From assembly GCA_947307415.1 (NCBI GenBank), contig CAMZJA010000001.1, positions 248,001-312,000 on the forward strand: 64,000 nucleotides of DNA, given 5' to 3'. The DNA comes from an uncultured Bacteroidales bacterium (GTDB taxonomy: Bacteria > Bacteroidota > Bacteroidia > Bacteroidales > F082). A model generated the notes under the pieces. That model had not been told where the DNA came from and did not search any database. It saw nothing but the letters and a program-made list of their open reading frames with translations. Both the position numbers and the translations under genes were made by a program. Of the stretch, positions 23,453 through 33,853 are shown piece by piece (position 1 is the first letter of the stretch; each line of letters begins with the position of its first letter).

Positions 23453-24874
23453 ATGTTCACAAAAGAATTTTATGTAAATCACAGAGCAACCCTGAAAAAG
23501 CTGATGAACAAAGGCATCGCTGTCTTCATCGCCAACGACGAGGCCTCGATGAACTACCCTGACAACACCTATCACTACCGTCAGGATAGCAACTTCGCTT
23601 ATTTCTTCGGACTTAACCACTCTGATCTGGTGGGCGTCATCGACTTCGAGTCAGGCGAGGAAATTCTATTCGGCCAGGAAGTCACCATCGACGACGTGAT
23701 CTGGTGCGGCCCGCTACCGTCACTGCCAGAGCAAGGCGACATGATTGGCATCACAGACTGCCGCGACATCAACCGTTTTCCGGAATATATCCGTCAGCAG
23801 ATGGAGAAAGGCCGCATGATTCACCTCACCCCTACCTATCGTGGCGACCAGACCATCAAAATCGCCAACTACATGGATATCGACGTTCATGAGGTGAAAA
23901 ACTACGTGAGCCAGCTGCTCATCGAAGCCATCGTCAGCCTCCGCGAGATCAAGAGCGACATCGAAATCAAGGAGATGGAATACGCTGCCGACACTGCCTA
24001 TTACATGCACACCACAGCCATGAAGATGTGTAAACCAGGCGTCATCGAACAGGAGATCAGCGGCACCATCGAAGGCATCGCCATCGCACGTGGCGGCACA
24101 ATCTCGTTCCCTAACATCGTGAGCATGGACGGCCAGACTTTGCACAACCACAACCACGGCAACGTGCTGAAAGAAGGCCGTATGATGGTTTGCGACTGCG
24201 GAGCCGAGACAGGCAACTACCTCGACAGCGACTTCACACGTACCACACCTGTCGGCGGCAAGTTCAACAGCCGTCAGCGCGATGTGTATGAGATTGTTTT
24301 GAAAGCCAATATGGAAGTGGCAAAGCAGACCAAGCCAGGCATGCGTTACATGGAGATGCACAAGCTCGCGGCACGCACTCTCATCGAGGGTTTGCAAGGC
24401 ATCGGCTTAATGAAAGGTAACGTCGACGACGCTCTGGCCGCCGGCGCACATTATCTGTTCCAGCCTCACGGCCTCGGCCATATGCTCGGCATGGATGTGC
24501 ACGACATGGAAGGCCTCGGCGAGATCAACGTGGGATATAACAAAGAGACTCCACGCTCAACACAGCAAGGCTTCAGCTGCCTCCGCTGCGGCAAGGTGCT
24601 GAAACCGGGCTTCGTGGTCACCGACGAGCCGGGCATCTACTTCATCCCTACATTGATCGACATCTGGAAAGCCGAAGGCAAACATAAAGATTTCATCAAC
24701 TACGACAAACTCGAGACATTCAAAGACTTCGGCGGCATCCGCATCGAAGACGATCTCCTCATCACCGAAAACGGTAACAGAATCTTGGGCAAGCCGATTC
24801 CAAAGACCGTCGAAGACGTTGAGAGAACCTGCGCTGAAGCACGCGAATGGATTCGTATCCCAGGCATATTTTGA
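23453..24874 (+). CDS. M24 family metallopeptidase (aminopeptidase P/prolidase type)
   Basis: The 473-residue enzyme has an N-terminal creatinase-like domain (FIANDEASMNYPDNTYHYRQDSNF) and a C-terminal pita-bread domain. Metal ligands appear in MVCDCGAETGNYLDSDFTRTTP (two Asp), FQPHGLGHMLGMDVHD (His), VTDEPGIYF (Glu) and IRIEDDLLIT (Glu). It should cleave dipeptides or peptides at proline. It is only distantly similar to the 425-residue pepP upstream, so this is not a recent duplication. The start is at ATG 23453, 19 bp after guaD. Confidence 0.88.
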   Translation: MFTKEFYVNHRATLKKLMNKGIAVFIANDEASMNYPDNTYHYRQDSNFAYFFGLNHSDLVGVIDFESGEEILFGQEVTIDDVIWCGPLPSLPEQGDMIGITDCRDINRFPEYIRQQMEKGRMIHLTPTYRGDQTIKIANYMDIDVHEVKNYVSQLLIEAIVSLREIKSDIEIKEMEYAADTAYYMHTTAMKMCKPGVIEQEISGTIEGIAIARGGTISFPNIVSMDGQTLHNHNHGNVLKEGRMMVCDCGAETGNYLDSDFTRTTPVGGKFNSRQRDVYEIVLKANMEVAKQTKPGMRYMEMHKLAARTLIEGLQGIGLMKGNVDDALAAGAHYLFQPHGLGHMLGMDVHDMEGLGEINVGYNKETPRSTQQGFSCLRCGKVLKPGFVVTDEPGIYFIPTLIDIWKAEGKHKDFINYDKLETFKDFGGIRIEDDLLITENGNRILGKPIPKTVEDVERTCAEAREWIRIPGIF

Positions 24875-25245
24875 GAAAATTTCTTGAAATATTAACGATA
24901 TTTCTGCTTTTCAGCTGTTCACGTTCCAGTTCGATAATTGGGACGTGGACGGTTGAAAAGATTTCTTTTGAGTTTGACGAGCACCGCAGCACTCCCGAGA
25001 TGATTCAACAGCTCGGCGAAATCGAAAAACACAACTCATTGATTTTCAAGAACGATAGCATCGTTCACATCACCATGGCGGCCATCGACACCGACTACCA
25101 TTACCAAATTTCCGACGACGGAACCATCACCCTGACGCCCCACGACAAGCTCATCAGCCACATCAGCATGAGCAAAAATCTCATCAAAGCCGAGACCGAA
25201 ACACCCATCGGGATGATGACAATTACCTATCTAAAAAATAATTAA
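24847..25245 (+). CDS. Small lipoprotein, lipocalin-like
   Basis: The 132-residue protein overlaps the preceding gene by 28 bp. A hydrophobic stretch ending LLFSCSRSS looks like a lipoprotein signal. IIGTWTVEKISFEF and the repeated short strands after it resemble a lipocalin-like domain, probably binding a small hydrophobic ligand in the periplasm or outer membrane. An alternative start at TTG 24871, which overlaps the upstream stop (TTGA), would give a shorter, cleaner signal peptide. The start is uncertain and the function unknown. Confidence 0.6.
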   Translation: MDSYPRHILRKFLEILTIFLLFSCSRSSSIIGTWTVEKISFEFDEHRSTPEMIQQLGEIEKHNSLIFKNDSIVHITMAAIDTDYHYQISDDGTITLTPHDKLISHISMSKNLIKAETETPIGMMTITYLKNN

Positions 25246-25276
25246 TAAAAATAACTGACATTTTGTCAGAATTTTG

Positions 25277-25284
25277 TATCTTTG
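25277..25284 (+). promoter_or_regulatory. -7 element for the pheT operon
   Basis: TATCTTTG, followed by GCA, is a consensus -7 box. The leader to pheT (ATG 25413) is about 120 bp. CTGACA/TGTCAG (25255-25269) forms a small hairpin just upstream, which may end the previous transcript. Confidence 0.6.
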
Positions 25285-25346
25285 CAGTTTGTTCAGGAGA
25301 TTTCTCCATTGCGCTTTGCTCCAGTCGATATGGCGAACACACGACT

Positions 25347-25384
25347 GTCATTCCGAGCGAAACGAAGTGGAGTCGAGGAATCTC
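25347..25384 (+). repeat. GTCATTnCGAG...GAGGAATCTC repeat, copy in the pheT leader
   Basis: GTCATTCCGAGCGAAACG and GAGTCGAGGAATCTC lie in the untranslated leader of pheT. The same ends occur at 9566-9592 in the opposite direction. It is the clearest member of this dispersed repeat family. Confidence 0.65.
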
Positions 25385-25412
25385 ATATTATTGAATAATA
25401 AACATTTATAAA

Positions 25413-27881
25413 ATGAAAATATCATATAACTGGCTTAAGCAGTACATTCAGTGCGATTTACCGGCTGAAGAACTTGGAAAAACATTGACCGGCACAGGTC
25501 TTGAAGTTGAAGACATGACACGTTACGAATCGGTGAAAGGCGGTTTGAAAGGCGTCGTCGTCGGCAAGGTGCTCACCTGCATCGACCATCCGAACTCCGA
25601 CCATCTTCACATCACCACCGTCGACGTGGGCGAAGCTGAGCCTCTACATATAGTGTGCGGTGCTCCTAACGTGGCAGCCGGGCAAAAAGTCCTCGTGGCG
25701 ACAATAGGTTGCGAGCTGTGGAGCGGCGACGAGAGCTTCACCATCAAGAAAGGTAAGATCCGTGGCGAGGTGTCGGAAGGTATGATCTGCGCTGAAGACG
25801 AGCTCCAGCTTGGCACTTCACACGAAGGCATCATGGTGCTCCCGGATAACTACGAAGTGGGCAAGCCAGCCTCGTTCTATTTCCCTGTGGAAGAAGACTT
25901 TACATACGAAATCGGTTTGACAGCCAACCGTTCCGACGCCACATCGCACATCGGATGTGACCGCGACATCGTGGCTGCCCTCAACCATAAAAACAACACT
26001 CGTCAATATAAGATTGAACGCCCGTCAGTTGACGCTTTCAAGGTAGAAAACACCTCAAACAACATCGACGTCATCGTGGAAGACACCAAAAACTGCCCAC
26101 GTTACTCTGGCGTCACCGTCAGCGGCGTGAAAGTCGGTCCTTCACCGGCATGGCTCAAAAACCGCCTCGAAGCAGTCGGACTGCGCTCAATCAACAACAT
26201 CGTCGACATTTCGAACTACGTCTTGATGGAAGTCGGACAACCTCTTCACATCTTCGATGCCGACAAGATCAAAGGTAAGAAAGTCATAGTAAAATGCCTC
26301 GCAAAAGACACTCCGTTTACGACTTTAGACGGCGTACAGCGTAAGCTCAGCGACACCAACCTCATGATCTGTAACGCCGAAGAGCCTATGTGCATCGCCG
26401 GCGTGTTTGGCGGCCTAGACTCAGGCGTGACAGAGACAACGAAGAACGTCTTCATCGAGAGCGCTTACTTCAACCCGACCTCGATCCGTAAGACCGCGCG
26501 TTTCCACGGCCTTCAAACCGACGCCAGCTTCCGTTACGAACGCGGCTGCGACCCTAACATCACTCTCTACGCCTTGAAACGCGCGGCATTGCTGGTGAAA
26601 GAACTCGCAGGCGGCACCGTCTCATCGGAAGTGAAAGACATAAAAAACGGCGACTTCACACCTGTACGCGTACAGCTCAAGTTCGATTACCTCAACAAAA
26701 TCGCAGGTCAGGAAATGGAGAAAGACATCGCCGTCAACATCCTCAAAGACCTTGACTGCCAAGTAGTTGAGCTCACTGACGCTTATGTCACCGTCGATGT
26801 GCCTACTTGCAAAGTCGATGTGTACCGTCCGGCCGACCTCGTCGAGGAGATACTCCGCATCTACGGCTACGACAACATTGCCATCCCAACCAAGATCAAC
26901 GCGAGCCTCAACGTCAACGTCAAACCTGACAAGGAGAAGATTCAGCAAGAAATCTCTATCATGTTGGCTTCCAACGGTTTCTACGAGATTATGAACAACT
27001 CTCTCACGAAATCGGCATATGCCAAAGAGCTCGACAGCTTCGACGAGGCAAAGAACGTGAAGATAATGAACCCGTTGAGCAGCGACCTCGACGTGATGCG
27101 CCAGACACTGATGTTCGGCGGCCTTGAGAGCATAGCACGCAACCAGAGCTTCAAGAGCTTCGACATGAAGTTCTTCGAGTTTGGCAACACATATCTCTTC
27201 AACACTGAGAAACCGGCTACTGAAGAAAAGCCGCTCAACCCTTACACCGAAAATTATCGTCTCGACCTGCTCTTGACAGGCAACGACAAAGACGAATCGT
27301 GGAACGGCAAGCCGCAGAGCCTCAACTTCTACGACCTCAAGAAATACGTGCTCGGCATCATCCATAAACTCGGCATCAACACCAACGAACTAGAGATGAC
27401 TGAAGGAACAGAGTCGCACTACGACTACTCCATCGTTTATTCTTTGAATAAAAAAGTTCTCGTAACAATTGGAAAAATCAACGCCAAGACCTTGAAGATG
27501 TTCGACGTAAAGAAAGAAGTGTTTCACGCCACCTTCGACTGGGACGCCATCCTCAAAGTCGTGAAAGGCCTGAAAACCATCAGCTTCGAGGCATTGCCGA
27601 AATTCCCAAGCGTGCGCCGCGACCTCGCCTTCATCTTGGACAAGAACGTGACATTCGAGCAAATCAAGAGCCTGGCATTCGCGACAGAGAGAAACATCCT
27701 CACCTCAGTGAACCTCTTCGACATTTACGAAGGCGACAAGATTCCTGCAGGAAAGAAACAATATGCTGTCAGCTTCACCTTGCAAGATAAACAGAAGACC
27801 TTGACCGACAAGGTGATCGAGAAGACGATGGCAAGAATCCAACAAGCTATCGAGCAACAACTTAACGCGACTTTGAGATGA
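25413..27881 (+). CDS. pheT: Phenylalanyl-tRNA synthetase beta subunit
   Basis: The 822-residue protein has all expected parts. These are a tRNA-binding OB domain (~42-150: VVGKVLTCIDHPNSDHLHITTVDVG), the B3/B4 editing domain (~210-390), B5 (~400-475), a catalytic-like core (~480-700) and a C-terminal anticodon-binding FDX-ACB domain (~725-820: ALPKFPSVRRDLAFILDKNVTFEQI). With PheS it forms the (alpha-beta)2 enzyme that charges tRNA-Phe; pheS is not in the window. It overlaps the next gene by 4 bp (ATGA), so a regulator follows it in the same operon. Confidence 0.97.
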   Translation: MKISYNWLKQYIQCDLPAEELGKTLTGTGLEVEDMTRYESVKGGLKGVVVGKVLTCIDHPNSDHLHITTVDVGEAEPLHIVCGAPNVAAGQKVLVATIGCELWSGDESFTIKKGKIRGEVSEGMICAEDELQLGTSHEGIMVLPDNYEVGKPASFYFPVEEDFTYEIGLTANRSDATSHIGCDRDIVAALNHKNNTRQYKIERPSVDAFKVENTSNNIDVIVEDTKNCPRYSGVTVSGVKVGPSPAWLKNRLEAVGLRSINNIVDISNYVLMEVGQPLHIFDADKIKGKKVIVKCLAKDTPFTTLDGVQRKLSDTNLMICNAEEPMCIAGVFGGLDSGVTETTKNVFIESAYFNPTSIRKTARFHGLQTDASFRYERGCDPNITLYALKRAALLVKELAGGTVSSEVKDIKNGDFTPVRVQLKFDYLNKIAGQEMEKDIAVNILKDLDCQVVELTDAYVTVDVPTCKVDVYRPADLVEEILRIYGYDNIAIPTKINASLNVNVKPDKEKIQQEISIMLASNGFYEIMNNSLTKSAYAKELDSFDEAKNVKIMNPLSSDLDVMRQTLMFGGLESIARNQSFKSFDMKFFEFGNTYLFNTEKPATEEKPLNPYTENYRLDLLLTGNDKDESWNGKPQSLNFYDLKKYVLGIIHKLGINTNELEMTEGTESHYDYSIVYSLNKKVLVTIGKINAKTLKMFDVKKEVFHATFDWDAILKVVKGLKTISFEALPKFPSVRRDLAFILDKNVTFEQIKSLAFATERNILTSVNLFDIYEGDKIPAGKKQYAVSFTLQDKQKTLTDKVIEKTMARIQQAIEQQLNATLR

Positions 27882-29071
27882 TCGACATCCAAGCCATAAA
27901 ACAACGTTTCGGCATTATCGGCAACGACCCTAACCTGAACCGTGCCATCGAGGTGGCAGTACAGGTAGCCGCCACCGACCTCACCGTGTTCATCAACGGA
28001 GAGAGCGGCACCGGCAAGGACGTGTTTCCGCAGATAATTCACCAAAACAGCAGCCGCAAACACGGGCCTTACTTTGCTATCAACTGCGGCGCCATCCCTG
28101 AAGGCACCATCGACTCGGAGCTGTTTGGCCACGAAAAAGGCTCATTCACAGGAGCTTACGACACCCGTAAAGGCTATTTTGAGGTAGCCGACGGCGGCAC
28201 ATTGTTCCTCGATGAGGTCGGCGAGCTGCCACTCGCCACGCAGGCACGACTGCTGAGAGTATTGGAAAACGGCGAGTTCATCAAAGTTGGTTCTTCAAAA
28301 ATTCAGAAGACCAACGTGCGCGTGGTGGCGGCGACCAACGTCGACATACCGGCAGCAATAGAAAAAGGACGCTTCCGCGAAGACCTTTACTACCGTCTGA
28401 ACACCGTCCCGATTCACATCCCGCCGTTGCGCGACAGGAAAGAAGATATCAAGCTGCTGTTCAGAAAATTCGCTTCGGATTTCGCTGAAAAATACCGGAT
28501 TCCGGCCGTGCAACTCACGCCTGAAGCCCTCGCGATGTTCGAAAACTACCGCTGGGACGGCAACATCCGCCAGCTGAAAAACGTCACCGAACAGATCTCC
28601 ATCATCGAGAAAGAAAGAGTTATCACGCCTGAAATTTTGAGAAACTACCTGCCTACGCAGACAGCTCTCCCGATGATTTTCAAGGACGAGAGCAAAGCCG
28701 ACTCCATCTCTGAGCGCGACATTCTCTACAAGGTGCTGTTCGACATGAAGAAAGACATCACCGAGCTGCGCAAAACTGTCGACGAGCTGACATCCGGACA
28801 GATGCCTATCGCAACGCCTATCAACGCGACCGTCATCAACCACGTCAACGAGGCCAACCTGGTCGATTACGAGAACACTCAGGACGCCGAAGTCGAATAT
28901 CTTCAGGAGAAGCAGACAACCGACAGTCTCTCGTTGCAAGACAAAGAAAACGAAGTGATTATCAAGGCCTTACGCAAATATAACGGCAAACGCAAAGACG
29001 CTGCCAAAGAACTCGGCATCAGCGAGCGAACCTTGTACAGAAAGATTAAGGAATACGACATTAAAATGTGA
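27878..29071 (+). CDS. Sigma-54-dependent transcriptional activator without receiver domain
   Basis: The 397-residue AAA+ activator starts almost directly with its ATPase domain. Walker A is GESGTGKD (41-48), the sigma-54 contact loop is GSFTGA (88-93) and Walker B is LFLDEVGEL (109-117). The arginine-finger region is RFREDLYYRLNTVPIHIPPLRDR. A Fis-type helix-turn-helix lies at the end (~370-397). There is no N-terminal receiver or sensing domain, so control must come through abundance or partner proteins. This gene next to lptE, a TPR-like gene and secG is a common order in the phylum. Targets are unknown. Confidence 0.9.
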   Translation: MIDIQAIKQRFGIIGNDPNLNRAIEVAVQVAATDLTVFINGESGTGKDVFPQIIHQNSSRKHGPYFAINCGAIPEGTIDSELFGHEKGSFTGAYDTRKGYFEVADGGTLFLDEVGELPLATQARLLRVLENGEFIKVGSSKIQKTNVRVVAATNVDIPAAIEKGRFREDLYYRLNTVPIHIPPLRDRKEDIKLLFRKFASDFAEKYRIPAVQLTPEALAMFENYRWDGNIRQLKNVTEQISIIEKERVITPEILRNYLPTQTALPMIFKDESKADSISERDILYKVLFDMKKDITELRKTVDELTSGQMPIATPINATVINHVNEANLVDYENTQDAEVEYLQEKQTTDSLSLQDKENEVIIKALRKYNGKRKDAAKELGISERTLYRKIKEYDIKM

Positions 29072-29577
29072 TGATAAAGAAAGTTAACACCTTATTAATA
29101 TTAATAGCGGCGTTCGTGCTGACCGGCTGCGGTATCTACTCTTTCACTGGAGCGAGCATTCCTCCAGAGGCTAGAACCGTGTCAATACAGCATTTCCCGA
29201 ACAACGCCAACCTGGTGAACCCTTTGCTTAGCGATGTCATCACCAACACCCTGCGCGATTATTTCATGAACCAGACGACACTCGAAGACGTGCCCGACAA
29301 CGGTGACCTTGCCATAGAAGGCGAAATCGTGGACTACAGAACCAGCCCTACAGCCATCACAAGCGACCAGGTGGCAGCCTTGAACCGTCTCACGATAACC
29401 GTTAACGTCAGGTTTTTCAACAGATACGACGAGTCAAAGAACTTCGAGCAGAAGTTCACGCAATATGAAGACTATCAGAGCGATCTTGATTTAAACGCCA
29501 TTCAAGACGATTTGATGCAAACGATCAGCGAAAAATTGTGCGAAGATATTTTCAATAAAGCAGTTGTAAATTGGTAA
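29071..29577 (+). CDS. lptE: LPS assembly lipoprotein LptE
   Basis: The 168-residue lipoprotein has a signal peptide and lipobox (AFVLTGCGIYSFTG), then the LptE-type domain: SIPPEARTVSIQHFPNNANLVNPLLS and LTITVNVRFFNRYDESKNFEQKFTQYEDY. LptE plugs the LptD barrel and helps place LPS in the outer membrane. ATG 29071 overlaps the stop of the sigma-54 activator gene (TGATG); a GTG one codon earlier is possible. The gene sits in an operon with that regulator and the next two genes. With lptC at the left edge, it is the second Lpt component here. Confidence 0.87.
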   Translation: MIKKVNTLLILIAAFVLTGCGIYSFTGASIPPEARTVSIQHFPNNANLVNPLLSDVITNTLRDYFMNQTTLEDVPDNGDLAIEGEIVDYRTSPTAITSDQVAALNRLTITVNVRFFNRYDESKNFEQKFTQYEDYQSDLDLNAIQDDLMQTISEKLCEDIFNKAVVNW

Positions 29578-29580
29578 GCA

Positions 29581-30306
29581 TTGGATAAAAACAGACTGAC
29601 ACGGTTGTTGGAGCATCCCGAAATGATTGACAATCAGGATGTAAGCAAGCTTGAGGAGATTGTAAAGCAATATCCATACTTTACAATCGGTCAGGTTCTG
29701 CTCGCCGTGGGAATGAACCGTTGCGGTGACGAACGCACGACACAGCAGATCAGGAAAGCAGCGTCAATGTCACCAAACAGAAATGTTCTGCGCAAGCTCT
29801 GCACCCAGCTTCCTGATGAATATACGCCACAAGCTGTTGAAAATGAGATAATTCCCGAAAAAACACTGTTCATTCCCGAAATCGACCTCGGTGGCACGCC
29901 GGAAGACCTCAACCGTGAGGTAGCTCTCCTCGAAGAGAAGAAAAAGACCCTCGACGAGCTGATGGCAATAATCGAAAACAAGATTTCGGAGCTCGAAAAA
30001 GCGAAAAAACAACCTAAAAAAGAAGAAAAAAAACTGTCAAAAGCGGAAATTATCGACAAATTTATCGCTGAAAATCCGACGATTTCACGTCCGCGACAGG
30101 AATTTTTCAACCCTATTTCAGCCGCGCAAGAGTCGGTTATCGATCAAGAAAATATCGTAAGTGAAACATTAGCAATGATTTACGAAAAACAAGGATATTT
30201 TGAAAAAGCAATTTCTATTTATGAAAAATTAAAATTGAAATATCCAGAAAAAAGTATTATTTTTGCAGGTCAAATTAATGCGTTAAAAAATAAGTTAAAC
30301 AATTAA
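29581..30306 (+). CDS. TPR-like protein of unknown function, conserved next to secG
   Basis: The 241-residue protein starts at TTG 29581, 3 bp after lptE; no ATG fits better. It has an N-terminal helical part (RLLEHPEMIDNQDVSKLEEIVKQYPYF), a coiled-coil and lysine-rich middle (~120-155: EEKKKTLDELMAIIENKISELEKAKKQPKKEEKK) and a C-terminal TPR-like unit (ETLAMIYEKQGYFEKAISIYEKLKLKYPEKS). There is no signal peptide, so it is cytosolic. The place between lptE and secG suggests a link with envelope or secretion work, but no function is known to me. Confidence 0.75.
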   Translation: MDKNRLTRLLEHPEMIDNQDVSKLEEIVKQYPYFTIGQVLLAVGMNRCGDERTTQQIRKAASMSPNRNVLRKLCTQLPDEYTPQAVENEIIPEKTLFIPEIDLGGTPEDLNREVALLEEKKKTLDELMAIIENKISELEKAKKQPKKEEKKLSKAEIIDKFIAENPTISRPRQEFFNPISAAQESVIDQENIVSETLAMIYEKQGYFEKAISIYEKLKLKYPEKSIIFAGQINALKNKLNN

Positions 30307-30319
30307 TATTTTTAAGACG

Positions 30320-30649
30320 ATGTACGTAACAATTTCAGTATTAATCCTTATCGTCAGTTTCTTGATGATGTTGGTCGTGTTGGTTCAGAATTCAAAAGGT
30401 GGCGGATTGGCATCTAACTTCTCATCACACAACCAGATTCTCGGCGTCCGCAAGACCACTGACTTCCTGGAGAAGACAACATGGACACTCGCTATCCTTT
30501 TAGTGTTGTTCTGCCTCGGCTCAAGCATTACCATTCCTAAGGGTGGCGTGCAGGGCGCAGGTAAAGTTGACACCAAGATGCGTAGCCAGATTGAGAACAC
30601 CATGACAACTCCAGTGGATGTTCCAGTTGACGCAGAAGCAGCAGAATAA
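30320..30649 (+). CDS. secG: Preprotein translocase subunit SecG
   Basis: The 109-residue protein has two membrane segments (~3-22 and ~54-72) joined by the SecG-typical loop VQNSKGGGLASNFSSHNQILGVRKTTDFLEK. It belongs to the SecYEG translocon. The tail after the second segment is a short acidic extension rich in Val, Pro and Glu. It starts 13 bp after the TPR-like gene and is followed by a strong terminator, so it ends the pheT-secG transcript. Confidence 0.95.
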   Translation: MYVTISVLILIVSFLMMLVVLVQNSKGGGLASNFSSHNQILGVRKTTDFLEKTTWTLAILLVLFCLGSSITIPKGGVQGAGKVDTKMRSQIENTMTTPVDVPVDAEAAE

Positions 30650-30665
30650 TCTGATAAAACAAGAC

Positions 30666-30702
30666 AAAAAATGTCAGAATGTCATACATTCTGACATTTT
30701 TT
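30666..30702 (+). terminator. Rho-independent terminator after secG
   Basis: A perfect 16-bp stem, AAAAAATGTCAGAATG / CATTCTGACATTTTTT with loop TCATA, is followed by more T. It separates the secG operon from groES. Confidence 0.92.
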
Positions 30703-30765
30703 TTGTTTGGTATGGTTTTTGATAAACAAAAATCGCAAGAAAATAACAATTAAAAACACTATATC

Positions 30766-31044
30766 ATGGCAAAACTGAATATCAAACCGTTGGCAGACCG
30801 CGTCGTTATTGAGCCGGCTGTCGCAGAACAGAAAACAGCAAGTGGAATCATCATTCCTGACACAGCAAAAGAAAAACCACAGCAAGGCACTGTCGTCGCT
30901 GTCGGTCCTGGCACAAAAGACAACCCAATCACAGTGAAGGTTGGCGACACCGTCATCTACGGCAAATATGCAGGCACAGAGTTCCACCTCGACGGAAAAG
31001 ACTATATGATTATGCGTGAAAACGACATCATAGCAATCATCTAA
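30766..31044 (+). CDS. groES: Co-chaperonin GroES
   Basis: The 92-residue protein matches GroES end to end: [42 protein letters not shown], with the mobile loop around TASGIIIPD, and [14 protein letters not shown] at the end. It caps the GroEL ring during folding. GroEL follows after 29 bp. I found no CIRCE element upstream and no perfect TAnnTTTG box in 30703-30765, so the control of this heat-shock operon is not evident. Confidence 0.98.
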   Translation: MAKLNIKPLADRVVIEPAVAEQKTASGIIIPDTAKEKPQQGTVVAVGPGTKDNPITVKVGDTVIYGKYAGTEFHLDGKDYMIMRENDIIAII

Positions 31045-31052
31045 ATTCGTAA

Positions 31053-32708
<1,656 letters not shown>

Positions 32709-33851
32709 TCATTTGATTCCGTTCTCTCTCATAAACCGTCTGATCTCAGCGGCATGACATCCTTTTATGATGACGTGATGGTTGCCGATGGAATGGTTTA
32801 AGAGATACGGCTTCAGATTTATATCGAAAGTAATTTGAGTACGGCAAAAATGATTGCTGTACTCATTTTTTATGGCTTTCGCTTCAGTAACAAACATCTT
32901 GTCGAGCCTGCGACCGCCCCATTTCATGATGGTGTAATCGGTCAACGGCATGTCGCCTTGCACCGCCACACCTATTCCCGACTCAAAATGCGTGCGCATT
33001 GTCGTTCTATAACACATCGACAACGGCACGGTGCAGTGAGCGAACATGGTGGTTTTATCGGTGAGGATTGAAGGATTTGCCATGAAAGCCGGCTCGTTGC
33101 ATAGTTTTCGTGCAAGAAGCATGGTCATCAGAGTCTGCATGTCGCCTTCGCAGCCAGCCACTACGCCTTCGTCGTTGAGCTTCGCCAATGCCAGACAACT
33201 TGTTGTGTTACAAGCTTTTATGATATCGAAACAACGTATCGTCATGGCATCCAGACGTTCTTCCTGACAAATCTTTTTTATGGCCACATATGGGTCTGAA
33301 ACCTTGATCTCGTCAATCAAACGTTGCAAATCAATGTTTATAGTCTGTATCCCATAATATTCGCGAAGGTAATCGTAATCGACGCCGCTTGCTATCAGCC
33401 AATCGGAAGGCTGTCCAAACAGACCGATTCGGGTACCGATGAACGGCATCGACGTGCCATGACGCGTCACAATCATGTTATCCACAATCTCCTTGACAAT
33501 TTCATCGTTTGTGCCATGAATTATCCTGCCTGTCTCGCCTTTTTCCGACAGATATGACAATATCTCCAGCGATGCCGCCAACGAATTGTTTCGTCCGTCG
33601 GCAATCAAGGTGGTTGTTTTCAACATGCCTGTCGACCAGATACGTTTAAACATATTTTCCACGCCACCTGTTGCAACCATCACAAAATCTATATTTTGTT
33701 GGGACGCGGCGTGCCACGTCCCAACATTTTCATCACCGATTATTGTGATTTCGGCATTACATTTATTTCTCAACAAATCCAACAATTCGGCGTATTCCGT
33801 GCGGACAAAATCGTCGGATTGAAACGAGGAACGAATGATTAAAATATTCAT
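32709..33851 (-). CDS. L-fucose/L-arabinose isomerase-like protein
   Basis: The 380-residue protein is cytosolic and has no signal peptide. The C-terminal half shows AGCEGDMQTLMTMLLARKLCNEPAFMANPSI and FAHCTVPLSMC, the pattern of fucose/arabinose isomerase C-terminal regions (Glu and His metal ligands). The N-terminal half is less recognisable. Many such distant relatives in Bacteroidota are uncharacterised. It starts 2 bp after the stop of the T9SS-cargo gene on the same strand. A palindromic 28-bp repeat-like sequence lies within its early codons (33698-33725). The substrate cannot be told. Confidence 0.6.
   Translation of the reverse strand: MNILIIRSSFQSDDFVRTEYAELLDLLRNKCNAEITIIGDENVGTWHAASQQNIDFVMVATGGVENMFKRIWSTGMLKTTTLIADGRNNSLAASLEILSYLSEKGETGRIIHGTNDEIVKEIVDNMIVTRHGTSMPFIGTRIGLFGQPSDWLIASGVDYDYLREYYGIQTINIDLQRLIDEIKVSDPYVAIKKICQEERLDAMTIRCFDIIKACNTTSCLALAKLNDEGVVAGCEGDMQTLMTMLLARKLCNEPAFMANPSILTDKTTMFAHCTVPLSMCYRTTMRTHFESGIGVAVQGDMPLTDYTIMKWGGRRLDKMFVTEAKAIKNEYSNHFCRTQITFDINLKPYLLNHSIGNHHVIIKGCHAAEIRRFMRENGIK
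33698..33725. repeat. Palindromic repeat-like sequence inside a coding region
   Basis: GTTGGGACG...CGTCCCAAC forms a 9-bp stem, with an inner GGC/GCC pair after one mismatch. It is in frame in the fucose-isomerase-like gene and encodes part of VGTWHAASQQ (about residues 42-51). The sequence type resembles dispersed palindromes of this phylum, so it may be an inserted repeat tolerated by the protein. Confidence 0.45.
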
Positions 33852-33853
33852 GT

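Noticed and set aside
20866..24874. The two M24 peptidase genes as a recent tandem duplication
   Set aside because: Sequence and length differ strongly (425 and 473 residues) and two unrelated genes lie between them.
25285..25412. Long pheT leader as a possible T-box or attenuator
   Set aside because: No T-box motif, Phe-rich leader peptide or terminator/antiterminator pair is visible; the leader is filled by a dispersed repeat.
30703..30765. Search for a CIRCE (HrcA) operator upstream of groES
   Set aside because: No TTAGCACTC-type inverted repeat is present.
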